Shown here: positions 11,847-22,600 of the stretch, one piece after another
Layout: every line of letters begins with the position of its first letter
How positions within the stretch are numbered: position 1 is the first letter of the stretch
Assembly: GCA_009599575.1 (NCBI GenBank)
Contig: VWND01000010.1
Coordinates: forward strand, 454,501-518,500
Length of the DNA: 64,000 nt
Reading direction: 5' to 3'
Origin: Blumeriella jaapii
Lineage: Eukaryota; Ascomycota; Leotiomycetes; Helotiales; Drepanopezizaceae
Made by a program: the position numbers and the translations under genes
Notes under the pieces: model-generated
The model's database searches: none
What the model was told of the DNA's origin: nothing
What the model saw: the letters and a program-made list of their open reading frames with translations, nothing else

Positions 11847-12519
11847 TGCACCGATACTTCCCTCCTGTCCCTCTCCATCCCTCCATCCCCCTCTGCCCAT
11901 CGCCCGCTCCGTCGCCCAACCGCGCGCCTCCCCTGCCTGCGAGGGCTGCCCGGCGCACGCATCCTTCGTTCGCAGAGAATCCTCCGAACGCAGCAGGGCC
12001 GTCCAGCGCGCGCGCGCGCCCGACCGACCGCGGCCGCTGCGGCCTCGCTTGCATTGTTGACTCCGCGAGCCGTCTCGCCTCGTCTCGCCTCGTCTCGCCG
12101 CGACCCGAGGCCAGCAGCCCCGGCACCGCACCGCACCGCACCGCACCGCGCAGCACAGGACCGACGGCGACGGTCCGGCACGATACGGCACGGTACGGTA
12201 CGCTACGTCGTCCGCATCAGGGGGGTCCGGTCGGCATGTGCGACGCGCCGGCCACGGCATGAGCCACCAGTCCCGCGCGCCCTCCCCCGACCGACCGACG
12301 CTCGCCCGCCGCGCCGGCGCCGACCTGGCGGCCTCGTCGACGCGCCCTCGTCTTGCGCCCGCCGCCACCAGCTCCCGCTCCAGCTCCAGCTCCAGCACCC
12401 GCAGCGACGGGCCTCCGACGAGCCCGGACGTGTCACCCCCGCCCTCCCCCTCTCGGGGCGGCAGTGCGAATCGGGACTCGTGGTAGCTTAAGACGACGGC
12501 TGGGAGAGTCGTGGCTCGT
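11847..12519. other. GC-rich stretch upstream of the transcription factor
   Basis: No gene is recognised. Short CACCG repeats (about 12124-12148), CGTCTCGCCT repeats (about 12068-12098) and CCAGCTC repeats (about 12366-12394) are present. This may be part of the promoter or 5' leader of the Zn2Cys6 gene at 12,890. Confidence 0.4.
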
Positions 12520-12755
12520 TTGGCCTTTTGGATCTGGCCGTTGTGGATTTGGCCCTTGTGGATTTGGCCTTTTGCCTTTGGCCCTTTGCCATTTGCCATT
12601 TGCCCATCTCCCATTTGGCCCTTTTGCCATTTGCCCTTTTGCATCTGGCCCATCTGCTATTTGCCCATCTGCCATCTGCCATCTGCCATCTGCCATCTGC
12701 CACTCGCCCATCTGCCATCTGCCATCTGCCATCTGCCATCTGCCATTCGCCCACT
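12520..12755 (+). repeat. GCCATCT/GCCATTT 7-bp minisatellite
   Basis: Degenerate seven-base units (GCCATCT, GCCATTT, GCCCATCT, TTGGCCC) run for about 235 bases. They end about 135 bases upstream of the ATG of the Zn2Cys6 gene, so they lie in its promoter or leader. Confidence 0.85.
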
Positions 12756-12889
12756 TCTCCGGCGCCGCTTCAGATGGTGCCATTGCAGCGCTTCGCATTC
12801 CCGACATTGCCGACGCCCGTGGAAGTGAGCTGCCGTGAGTGCTGTCAGTACGGTCTCGACGGTCCGAATCCACGTCCACGGCGCGCAAC

Positions 12890-15842
12890 ATGAGCCAGAT
12901 CTACACCCACCCGCCCGTCCCCTCGGGGCACCCGCGGCCATCCTCCATCCTCGGCGCGCCGCCCCCGCCCCCGCCGCGACCGAGCGACGGTCCCCCCTCC
13001 AGCCTCCGCGCGTGGTCGTGGCGCGGCCCGGACGGCCGGCCGGACGGGACGGGGTGGTCCTCCTCGCAGCCGGCCTCGCCCGCCTCCTCCGCCGCGATGC
13101 CCCGCCGCGTCTCCCAGGCGACGTTGAGCCCGGCCGACGACCTGTCCCCGGCGCGACACGAACTCGCGCCCCCGCCGGCGCGGGAAACAGCTCCCGCCGC
13201 TGAGCAGTCTCTTCGCCGCGGCCTCGTCCTACGCGGCGCCGAGTCCCGCCGGGACCGTCGTCTCTCCCCGCGACGCGCGACCGGCCCCGACGAGCCTCCA
13301 TGGCGATCGCCCGTACGAGGCCGCGTACGTGCCGCCGCCCACCGGGGGCCGCCATGGCTCCTACGGCGCCCGGCCCGCCGGCGGGGAGCGGCTGGGCATC
13401 CCCCCCCCCCGCCGCGCCCGCCGCGCCTCGGCGCCGGCCCAACCTCCCCGCATTACGACGCGCGATACGCGCCGCGCGTGGAGGCGCTCTCCCACGCCTG
13501 GTCGCCGCACCCGCCGTGCCACGGGTCCGACTACTTCTCCGTGGAGTCCGCGCCCTCCTGGCGGCCTCGATCCGACTTCCGCCCGCCCGCGCCCCCCTCC
13601 CGGCCCAGCCTCGACGCGCGGGGCCACGACGCCGAGGGGCCGGCCATGGGGCCCGCGACGTCGACCTACGCCGCGGCGCCCGGCAGCAGCGGCGCCAGCA
13701 CGGCGAAAGACGGCCTGGGCCCCAAGATCTGGACCGGCACGCAGTTCCTCCCCCGCTTCGTGCGCCAGGCCGAGGTGCCCGGCGAGGGCATGTGCTACTT
13801 CTACGACGACGGCACCCACTGCAAGACGACGATCGACGGCGAGCTCGTGAACGCCCACTGGGGCGTGACGAAGGCCGGGAAGCCGCGGAAGCGGCTGGCC
13901 ATCGCGTGCATCACCTGCCGCGAGAAGAAGATCAAATGCGACCCGGACTACCCGCGCTGCGTGCAGTGCGAGAAGTTTGGGCGCGTGTGCAAGTTCAAGA
14001 ACGCGTGAGTGGGCCCCCGTCGACCGGCGCTGCCGATGCTAACGCCCTCCACAGGCCGCGCGGCGGTGGTCATGGATCGCCCGACACCCCGCCCTCGGAT
14101 CCCGAAGACGCGCCCTCGCCCGCGTCGCGCGCCGACCCGGACGCCGCCCGGGCCGAGAAGCGGGAGCCGAGCCCGTCGGTCTCGCCGCGGCCGGCGCGGC
14201 GGGCCTCGCCCGACTCGGACGTCCCCCCCCCGAAGCGGGCGCGCGTGGGATACGGCGAGTTCACGCCCGTCCCGTCCGAGCCCTCGCCCCGGCCGTCGGT
14301 GCAGGAGCCCAGCTCGCCGGCGACGCCCTGGGCCGAGTCGGTGAGTCCCGTGGGCCTCGACCAGGCCAGCCTCCGCCGCGAGTGGCTCGCGAATCCCACG
14401 CTCACCCATCCCACCCTCGTCACGGAGCTGCTGGCCGTCTTCTTCCGGCACGTGCCCGAGACGGCCCACGGCATCTTCCCCGAGGGCCCCTTCCGGCGCT
14501 GGTTCCTCTCCAGCGCCGAGAAGCCGGCCGAAGACCTGATGCTGGTCTACACCGTCCTCGCCCTCGGCACCATCTTCTCGCAGCGGCCGGAGCACAAGCC
14601 GTTCGGCGCCCGGTTCGCCGCCATCGCCCGCTTTGCCTGCGCGCACAGCCGCTTCAGCATCCAGCTGGTGCAGGCCCGGCTCCTCCTCTCGCTGTACCAC
14701 TTCGCCAACAACCACGCCGAGGTCTCGTGGGACGTCTGCGGCGCGGCCCTGCGCACGGCGAGCGGGCTCAAGCTGAACCTGGAGATCGAGAAGACCGACG
14801 ACCACGACCGCGCCAGCTTCCCCTACGGCTCACCCGGGCCGGCTACGCCGAGTGCCGGCGCCGGACCTTCTGGAGCTGCTACCTGCTCGACCGCTTCAAC
14901 GGCTTCTGTTCCGGGCATCTCAGCATGATCCAGCCCGAGGACGTCTTTCTCCGCCTGCCTGCCGACGACCGCAGCTTCGCGTCGCAGCTGGAGGTCGAGA
15001 ATCCCTTCTTCGACGTCGCGGCATCGTCCCCCCCGAACCTCAACTGGACCGTCGGGCCCATGGCGTACCTGATCAACGTCGCCACCATCTGGGGCGATGT
15101 CATGGCCAACATCTACCGCGCCGCGCAGCGGACGCACGTCGCGGCCTCGGCCGCTCCGTTTGCCTCGTTCTACGAGCGCGCGACGTCGCGGCTCCGCGCC
15201 TGGAAAGACTCGCTGCCGGCCTGCTACAGCTTCTCGACCGACAACATCACGCGCGCCGCCCACGCCGGCAAGCTCGGCTCGTTCCTGACGATGCACAGCG
15301 TGTATCATGCCACGGGCATGAAGCTCAACCGCTACCTCCCGCCGCGCACGCTGACGACGGCCCAGCTGGCGCACCACGTCACCATCGCGCAGCAGCACGC
15401 CGAGGATCTTCTGGCCGTCATGGACACGCTGGCCCTCTGCCGCGCGTCGCCGCTCCGGCCCCCGGACATCCACGGCGACGTGCAGTCGCTGTTCTCGAGC
15501 CCCTTCGTCGGCTACTCCATCGTCTCGGCCATCGACATCCTGAGCGCCAAGGCCGCCCTCGCCGCCATCCCGGCCCGCTTGCGCTCCTTCCAGGCCGCGC
15601 AGTCGCTTCTGACCGAGCTGGCGCATTTCTGGCAGAGCTCCAAGAACCAGCAAGCCCTGGTCGAGCAACGCGTGCGCGATCTGGCGGATCTCGTCCGCGC
15701 CGCCGAGGACGGCGGGCTCGCAGGCCTCCCGCCCGATCACGTGGCCGCCGTCGTGCGCGACACGCCCGAGGGCGGCAGCTTCGAGATGCGGGAGGCGATC
15801 GAGAAGACGTTTCCCCGGGATTGCGACTGCATCTATGCGTGA
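12890..15842 (+). CDS. Zn2Cys6 fungal transcription factor with fungal-specific TF domain
   Basis: A nuclear DNA-binding regulator. I place the start at the ATG that begins MSQIYTHPPV. A Pro/Ser/Arg-rich N-terminal region leads to a conserved block (IWTGTQFLPRFVR, then GMCYFYDDGTHCKTT) and a basic segment (GKPRKRLAIAC). The zinc cluster at 13,907-13,996 has spacing C-X2-C-X6-C-X6-C-X2-C-X6-C with the REKKIKCD core. A 50-nt intron (14,005-14,054, with GCTAAC) follows. The second exon carries a Pro-rich linker and the fungal-specific TF domain (LLAVFFRHVPETAHGIFP, CRRRTFWSCYLLDRFNGF), ending CDCIYA and stop. The frame is broken near 14,830, where one base seems missing between FPYG and LTRAGYAEC. 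It is also likely broken near 13,190-13,200 and at the C run near 13,393-13,402. Conservation in all frames points to assembly indels rather than a dead gene. The target pathway cannot be named. Confidence 0.85.
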
Positions 15843-16817
15843 CCGCCGCCGCCGCAGTCGTCTTGCTGTCGCTGGGGCGGACCGGTTCGGTGCGTGTGCG
15901 CCGCATGAGAAGTGCGATACCCATCCGCCGACCCGATCAGATGCGAAGCATCGTGTGGTTGGCGACACACGTTCGTCCGCCTCCCAGTGCTGGTTCGTCG
16001 CGGGAAACGCTTGGAAAGGGGAGGGGAGGGGAGGGGAGGAGAGGGGAGGATGGCTCGGACAGACAACAGCTCCCGCATTTGCACATACCTTCTTCTTCTT
16101 CTTCACCTCTGGAAGCGTACGTGATCTTTTCACATACAACACACATATATATGTATATGTATATATATTACCACGACGACAACTACCACTACCACGACCG
16201 CAATCACCACACGACCACAACTACTTACTTACGCTACTACCACCACTACCACCTCTACCGCTACTACGACTACATTCTTACTTACATTCTTACATTCTTA
16301 CCTACTTACTACTTACCTACTTACTTACTATTATGTCACATACTACCTATTATCATGTCACATATTAAATAACTGTAATATAAATCTAAATCTAAATCTA
16401 AATCTAAATATAATCCCGTAACGCAGAGAGGCTCGCGAGTACGCATCTCGTTTTGGATCCGAGTGCGCTTTTTTTTTCTATCTTTCTTTTTTGTCTTTGC
16501 CTTTCTATTTTAGTTATCTTATCTATTTTATCTAGTCTATCTAGTCTATCTAGTCTATCTAGTCTATCTATCTTATTTATTTACTCTACTCATCTCATCT
16601 ATTCATTCTATCTTTCCATCTCCTCTATCTCTTCTATCTCCTCTATCTCCTCTATCTATTCACTCTATCCATTTCATTTACTCTACAAACAGGACATTTA
16701 CGTAAGTAAACAGCTAAACATACCAGATCCCGCACCTGTCACCGGACAAATCAGGGCGGGACTAGGCGTTCATCTCGTTCGAACAGTGCCCTGTGTGTGT
16801 ATGTATGTGTGTGTGTA
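15843..16817. other. Intergenic repeat-rich stretch after the TF
   Basis: No gene is seen. GGGGA repeats (about 16019-16048), TACCAC/CTTAC-type simple repeats (about 16163-16330), an AAATCT hexamer repeat (about 16383-16409) and a pyrimidine-rich CTATCTAGT block (about 16465-16670) are present. Confidence 0.5.
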
Positions 16818-16965
16818 TGTATGTACTCAGTACATACTCAGTATGTACTCAATATATACTCAGTAAATACTCAGTATATGTAAGTACTCAGTATGTGTAA
16901 GTACTCAGTATGTATGTACTCAGTATATGCTCAGTATATACTCAGTATATACTCAGTATATATCT
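16818..16965 (+). repeat. ACTCAGTATATAC tandem repeat
   Basis: About twelve degenerate copies of a TACTCAGTATAT unit of 11-14 bases, with ACTCAGTA as the constant core. Confidence 0.85.
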
Positions 16966-17742
16966 AAGCACACAGCGCTTCACATCCGTCTTCACACCCG
17001 TCTTCACATCCGTCTTCCGTCGTGATTCGTGATTCGTTGGCGGAGCGAGCAGCGAGCAGCGAGCAGCGAGCCTGCTTCTTCGTCTGCGGTGAGGGGCAGG
17101 CAGGCGGGAAGCGAGCTTTCAGGGTCCTGCTTTGTATGTATGTATGTACGTACATGCAGTAGTTTGCCTGCCTGGCTGAGTGAGGGCTGGCTGGCGAGGC
17201 GCTTAAGCGGAAGGAATGCAGCTAGCTGGCTGGGCTGGTGTTGGTGCTGGTGGCTTGGGATTGGTGTTGGTGTTGGTGGCTTGGGATTGTAATATTCCTG
17301 TCCTGTCCTGTTTTGTTTTGTTAGGCTTTTGGGATGTCTTCTCTGCTGGATGCGGGGTGTGACTGGGAAGAGAGGCGGTGGGGGAGGGGGAGAGGAGGGG
17401 AATTGGAATTTGATGGTTGGTTGGTTGGTTGGTTGGTAGGCTGGTTGGTAGATAGGTAGGGTAAGTGGAATGGAAAGCCTACACTAAGCTCCGACTCACC
17501 TCCTTGCCGTTGAGATGAGTACTGCCAGTGCAGTAGTGTCGTTGCAGTGCCGGCCGGCTCGCGGCAAGTATACCGCACGAGAGGAGACTTGGAGATTGCC
17601 GGCTGCGAGGAGGGGGAGACTGACTCAGGTACTTGGAAGGAGTAAGTTCGGTATACACGGAGTCGGTTGAGAGTGGCCTCCCTCTCCCCCTCCCTTCTTT
17701 CACTTGTATCGTAGCTCCGGTGCACAGCACGTACGGTACATA

Positions 17743-18336
17743 CAGTACGTGGACACATGAAGTTGCGCGTGTGTTTCGGACAGTGACTTATTACAGCCGC
17801 CATACACCTCGAAGTTTTTAACGAATACTTTTCTACGATTTTTCACGACGATAGCATTTAAATGCAAAATAATACTTCAAGTTATAAAGCGCATATTATT
17901 AAGATTTAGTTTCATAATATAAGTATGAAATTAGGGCTTTATTCGCTGGGTTTTAACCTGATCGGAAACTTATAAAAAATATTTAAAACAAAAATTATTG
18001 AGCTTAAATCAAAGCTAATAGTTATGAAAAACAATAATATAACACAACGATTTTTAATAAAACCTGTACAAAAAGCGTAAAAGCTTCCGAAAAATCAGTT
18101 GTTAAATAAACTAGCGAAAGGGATGCAAAAGAGTATAAACGCTGTTAAGGCTGCAAATAGGTGGTATACTAAATACTGGTTGAAATCGAATATTCTTTCG
18201 ATTTTCAGCTTGAAGTTAAGCTATTTATATTCAAAATCGATTAATTTATGGTGGAGTTATAAAGTTGTAAAAGTAGAAGAATTTTGTTGGGGTAACGACT
18301 ATTTACTAACGCGCAACTTCATATGTCCACCCACTG
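17743..18336. mobile_element. AT-rich Tc1/mariner-type non-autonomous element (MITE-like)
   Basis: The arms at 17,743-17,770 and 18,309-18,336 are 28-base inverted repeats that match at 25 positions. They start with CAGT and contain GAAGTTGCGCGT. TA dinucleotides flank both ends (17,741-17,742 and 18,337-18,338). A CAGT terminus with a TA target duplication is the signature of Tc1/mariner elements. The interior of about 540 bases is much more AT-rich than its surroundings. It has no intact transposase: one short open frame (18,099 onward, about 85 codons) shows no recognisable domain. The AT bias fits repeat-induced point mutation of a once longer copy or a deletion derivative. The boundaries are seen directly; the family assignment is inferred. 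Confidence 0.75.
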
Positions 18337-18585
18337 TAGCTCGATCCCCAGATTAGCCTACTGCTACTGTACATGCCTATCTACTGTACCTGCCCGTACA
18401 CCTTTCAGTGCTTACTTGCTTGCTTACTTACTTACTTAGGTACTACTTACTTGCTTACTTACCTACTTACGTACTTACTACTTGCTTACCTTTCGAGACG
18501 TGTTTAAAAGTACGTTGTTTGAGTAGGTAAGTTAGCTGCTTCTTAAGTCTCGTATGTAGGAGTAGTGGTAGAGGTGGAGGTGAGA

Positions 18586-18980
18586 GTACACTAACGTGTA
18601 ACGTGTAAATGTAAGTGTAAGTGTGTGAGTGTGAGTGTGAGTGCAAAATGGATTGGAGGAATCTCAGTGGAATCGCGGGTTTCGACATTCTTCTTCATTT
18701 CTATTCTTTCATTTAATATACGAACGAAAATAAGCAAGGAATAGCTTGAGTACACTGACGTGCACGTGCAAGTGCAAAATGGGCTGGAATAATGTCAGTG
18801 GAATCGCGGGTTTTGACATTCTTCTTCTTCTTCTTCTTCTTCTTCTTCTTTTCTATTCATTCGTTTAATTTACGAACGGAAATAAGCAAGAAATAGGTGT
18901 GCGTACACTGACGTGCACGTGCAAGTGCGAAATGGATCGGAAGAAGAATGTCAGTGGAATCGTGGAAATGTCGAAACGCT
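18586..18980 (+). repeat. Three diverged tandem copies of a ~150-165 bp unit
   Basis: Copies start at 18,586, 18,750 and 18,903; the third is cut short near 18,976. Each begins GTACACT-ACGTG and continues with GTGCAAAATGG, then GTCAGTGGAATCG, and (copies 1 and 2) TTCTTCTTC, CGAACG and AATAAGCAAG. Copies 2 and 3 contain the palindrome TGCACGTGCA, an E-box-like CACGTG core. A TTC microsatellite has expanded in copy 2. Confidence 0.85.
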
Positions 18981-20042
18981 TTCCGTTCCCGTTCTTTTCT
19001 TCTGTCCATGATTTGATAAGTTTGAGAAAGTGTTCTGGGGACGGCGTTCTAGCGATGTGGTGATAGATGACAGGCAGACAGACGGGCCTATAGTCGACCC
19101 TGGGAAGTTGATGACAGTCAGTCAATCGAAACCAACGACGTGGGGGGGAGCGAAGTGGCAGGCAGGCAGGCAGGCAGGCAGGCAGGTAAGATTGATCATA
19201 TCCGGGGCGATGTGCATCTCCGGTGTCTTGCTTGGATGACAATAGTGGACCGAGCTCAGCTCCCGAGGCCGTAAAGATTGGGCGTCAGTCGTTGATGTGA
19301 GCACATTCATTGAAGGCTTGCTTGCAGCTGGCGATGGGAGCGGGGTTTCGCGCTTACGCAGAAACTGGGTCTAGTATTGACTTTCTTTCCAGGACTGGAA
19401 TGTACCCGTAGGCGAGGGTTTTTGAGCCGCCACTTTGGGGTTGGAAGTGCCCCATATGTTGCGCTCATGTTTAAATGAGATTGAATTTGACTGAGAGGTT
19501 GGGCGTGGGGGTATAGATTGAAGGTTGAAGGTTGAAGATTGAAGATTGAAGATTGAAGATTGAAGATTGAAGATTGAAGATTGAAGAAATTCTTTTAGCA
19601 AAGTAAAAAACTCACTAACTAATTGTGCGAGAGATACCTGACCAACACTTCACCGTTGCCTGTAAGTGGTGCCCAATACGAACCTTCAAGCTCTTTCAAA
19701 TGTATTGGACTTTTTCTTTTGCGGCAGAGAGATCTTCTTGTCTTCAAAACCGTTTGTAGAGCTGGAATTCGAACAAGGACGAAAGGCAAATTTGAAAAGA
19801 TTTCCTTGCCGCATTCCAAGCCTCTTTCTTTTAAATAACTACATATACACGATTACATCCTATCAGACAAGCAATATGATTGAAAAATAGAAACGCCTTT
19901 CCCACACCCGCTTTCACGTTCCTCCGAACGTCTGTTTGATATCTAAATCTTGAACCTAGCTCATTCTTGCTTCGTGTGCCCTTTGGAGCCTTGCGACGAT
20001 CAAAGTTTTCGGTTTTTTCGTGGGCGGATCTCACTATCATAC
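18981..20042. other. Intergenic stretch with a 7-bp microsatellite
   Basis: No supported gene. A GGCA repeat lies at about 19,157-19,185. The unit ATTGAAG/GTTGAAG is repeated about ten times at 19,516-19,586. An open frame of 66 codons on the minus strand at 19,619-19,819 lacks a signal peptide and cysteine pattern, and I do not call it. Confidence 0.5.
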
Positions 20043-20372
20043 CTACCCGTCTATACTTGGCCAGCAGCTCTTGAAAGCTTTACTGGCCTTGGAAAATGTG
20101 CAAAAAGAACCCTTCAAAGGTTTTGGCTCCCCTTTGTTGGGGCATACGCATCGTTCCATATGCTCTTTTGGACATTCAACTCCGCAAAATCCAGCTTTTT
20201 TACTACAAGAAAGAGAAAAGTCAGGATTGGCAAGTCAAAATAAAGCAGCGATAGGGGGGAAATCTTACTAAATGCATATCAAGCCACCGTGTTTGCAGTT
20301 CCGTTCAACCATTTTTATAGCGGAGACTGTAAGAGCGAGAACTGCTACGGCGAGGATGGATTTGATTTGCAT
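20043..20372 (-). CDS. Small secreted cysteine-rich protein (effector-like), copy 1
   Basis: Exon 1 is 20,372-20,269 and exon 2 is 20,202-20,043. They are joined by a 66-nt intron (GTAAGA...TTGTAG), giving 87 residues. Residues 1-18 (MQIKSILAVAVLALTVSA) are a clear signal peptide. The mature part has eight cysteines spaced C-X6-C-X7-C-X3-C-X7-C-X-C-X13-C-X11-C, suggesting four disulfides. The neighbour at 22,188 has nearly the same signal peptide, the same spacing and an intron at the same place, so the two are paralogues. A TATAAATA box lies about 170 bases upstream. I recognise no named family. Small size, a signal peptide and many cysteines are shared by fungal effectors, antimicrobial peptides and similar secreted proteins. 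The function is unknown. Confidence 0.8.
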
Positions 20373-20540
20373 AGTTGCCGTAGCGGTATTGCGAATCGTT
20401 GATGTTAGATTAGAATTGAAGAGATTGAAGCGAAAGTCAACAAACTCAGATGTCTTTTGCTGCGCCGTTGTAATTGTGTGGTGTCTGGCAGAGGGATAAA
20501 GGAAGGGAGTGGCATAGAATTGTGCAAGGCCACACACACA

Positions 20541-20548
20541 TATTTATA
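20541..20548 (-). promoter_or_regulatory. TATA box of secreted-protein gene copy 1
   Basis: On the minus strand the sequence reads TATAAATA, about 170 bases upstream of the start codon at 20,372. Confidence 0.5.
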
Positions 20549-22088
20549 CTCTGTGCCTACACCGCACCAAATCAACTTGTTAATGCCGCTTGAATTAAGC
20601 TTGTCACACCACTCAACATACTTGGCAATGATATTGGAATGAGATATTTTATTTTTGCTTAATTCCTATGGACATCACCGGTGCCACACCGCTTTCGCGG
20701 CAGAACACACCGGTAGAAAACACTCCCGCAGGAATCCATCAATATGTGATATAAGTCATCCCAGTCCTTCCTCAAAGGTAAATCCTACGAATCTTTATTT
20801 TTACAAACCGCCCTTGGGCCCCCCCGACGTACAGTACGCAATAGAGCCGAGAAATCGACGATCCTGCAATTTTTGTGCGACATCTCCAGATCGGGTGCTT
20901 CCCGAAGGCACACGCAAAAAAAACCGCTGGAACATCCACCATTCTCCACCAATGCGGCGCAGCCGGCGGTCCCGACCGATACGGAGGAAGAGTAGAAAGG
21001 AAAACAAAAGTCACAAGAGGGAGGGGGGCGCGCGGGGGGGGGGGGGGGGGGGTAGTGGAGCTGAATGGAACGTGTTATGGGAGAGCATTGGATCCGTTTT
21101 GTATTGGGGTCAAGTATCGACCATTGGATCACTTTTGCAGCTAGCAATTGATTTTCTCTTGACCATCTGGACTCCCTGCCGTTTAATTTTGCTTCTGACC
21201 CTAGACTGTTTGCTATGCCAGCTATTTCCAGCCGAGCCTTTAAAGGCATTCGAGGAGCTAAAATGTGTATGCAAATGCAAATGCTTGAGCAGGCATGAAC
21301 CTCAAACCTGCCACTCTCCCATCTCCTAGATACAACACACAGAAATTGAGATTGATTCAAGAAAAAGACACAGGCAGGAAAGCTTGTATTCGAAGCTTGA
21401 CGTTAAATGGAGCAATGTTATGGGTGTTTCAAGCCTCTCTCCCCGTAGTGAACAGGTAATTATGGCTCCCTGGGCACGAAGGGGCTCGTGATAATTATAG
21501 GTATATTAATAATATTATTTCAAGTCTGAAGGGGGCAGTGACGCTGCGCAACCTCAAGCCTCCCGCAGGGCATTGACAACGTGCTAAGCTGGGGATCTTT
21601 ACGTACAAAAAGATACCTTCGGAAAAGCAGTTATGTTCTGAGATTTATTTGACTCCGACGTTGTACGTAAGCGTTAAATTTATATCTCGTGGAAAGCCTA
21701 TTCTAATAACGGCGACGCGTCACCTCGAATAGATTCGGCCATATGTGTGTGAGAGCTGCGCGCGCAAGGTTCTGGCCAATCCCGTGCGAGCTCCGATTGC
21801 CCAAGAAGGGGCTCGTAAATGGGTGGACAAAGATTTAATTATAACTGCGTTTGATGATATGAAGGATCTGGATTTGGTCGACGTCTTTCCCTGCTCAAAA
21901 AGCCCCATTCCTTCGACGGCTTCGAAAATATCCTGTTCGTTCTCAAAAAGTTATTCAGGGTCAAGATTAGGCATGTCACGGGCTTCGATAGACAATAATG
22001 GATTCGACCGGCAGAGGTTGTCGCAGGATTCTTGTTCTCGTAGGAATCCTTCACTTTTGCCAGATTCCTTTTTCGCGTCGGTCTGTGG
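20549..22088. other. Intergenic region between the two secreted-protein genes
   Basis: The two paralogous genes point away from each other across this stretch. A G run with one C sits at about 21,029-21,051. Open frames of 190-225 codons exist on both strands near 20,655-21,360, but they cross the G run, lack domains and overlap each other, so I do not call them. An AT-rich patch lies around 21,490-21,520. Confidence 0.45.
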
Positions 22089-22094
22089 TATAAA
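22089..22094 (+). promoter_or_regulatory. TATA box of secreted-protein gene copy 2
   Basis: TATAAA stands 94 bases before the ATG at 22,188, a normal distance for a fungal core promoter with a short 5' leader. Confidence 0.55.
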
Positions 22095-22187
22095 GGCAGA
22101 CGACATTCTCGAGTTCGAAGCCCATCTCATCAGAACCATCTTCCTGCTTCAACTTCTCCCACGTTCATTACCAGCAACACCGCAAAT

Positions 22188-22600
22188 ATGCAAATCACAC
22201 CTTACTTCGTCTTGGCTGCCCTCGCCCTTACAGTATCCGCCAACCCCGGCGACGATCCCTCTCTTGGTACCCCGGGCTTTCTTGCCAGAACTTATCTCAA
22301 AACCATCCAGAAAGCCAAAGACCTGAAAAACAACTTTAGAGAATGCCCTGGGATGGTTGTGAAATGCGAGTACAAGTGTGTTCCCCCCCATCGTCGTTCT
22401 CGCCTGCCCTGCTGATGATATCTCTCTGTAGTCAATTGGACGTTTGCAGAGTCAATTGTTTGACGGCAAAAGAATGCCGTTGCCCTACAACTCTATGGGA
22501 AGGCAACTATTTGTTTCGTACCGATTGCGGAACCGCATTGAGCTTTTTGGGCCATCAAACTTGCAAGGAAATTAGTCAACGAATGCAACCAACGGCCTAG
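22188..22600 (+). CDS. Small secreted cysteine-rich protein (effector-like), copy 2
   Basis: Exon 1 is 22,188-22,375 and exon 2 is 22,432-22,600. With a 56-nt intron (GTGTGT...TGTAG) the product has 118 residues. The signal peptide is MQITPYFVLAALALTVSA. A 35-residue spacer of low cysteine content follows, then eight cysteines spaced C-X6-C-X7-C-X3-C-X5-C-X-C-X14-C-X11-C. This matches copy 1 at 20,043-20,372 in every interval except two that differ by one or two residues. An alternative donor four bases upstream on the RNA (GTACAA at 22,370) would shorten the second interval, so I prefer the donor that keeps the shared spacing. A predicted secreted protein of unknown function. Confidence 0.8.

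Noticed and set aside
11811..12653. 280-codon minus-strand frame beginning with GQMQKGKWQKG repeats
   Set aside because: It is the translation of the GCCATCT minisatellite and GC-rich flank.
1..17700. Telomere or subtelomere
   Set aside because: No TTAGGG-type array on either strand; only the repeat density suggests it.
19619..19819. Possible third member of the secreted-protein family
   Set aside because: It lies near copy 1 but has no signal peptide and only two cysteines, so the resemblance is too weak.
20655..21360. Open frames of 190-225 codons between the secreted-protein genes
   Set aside because: They cross the G run near 21,040, overlap on both strands and show no domain.
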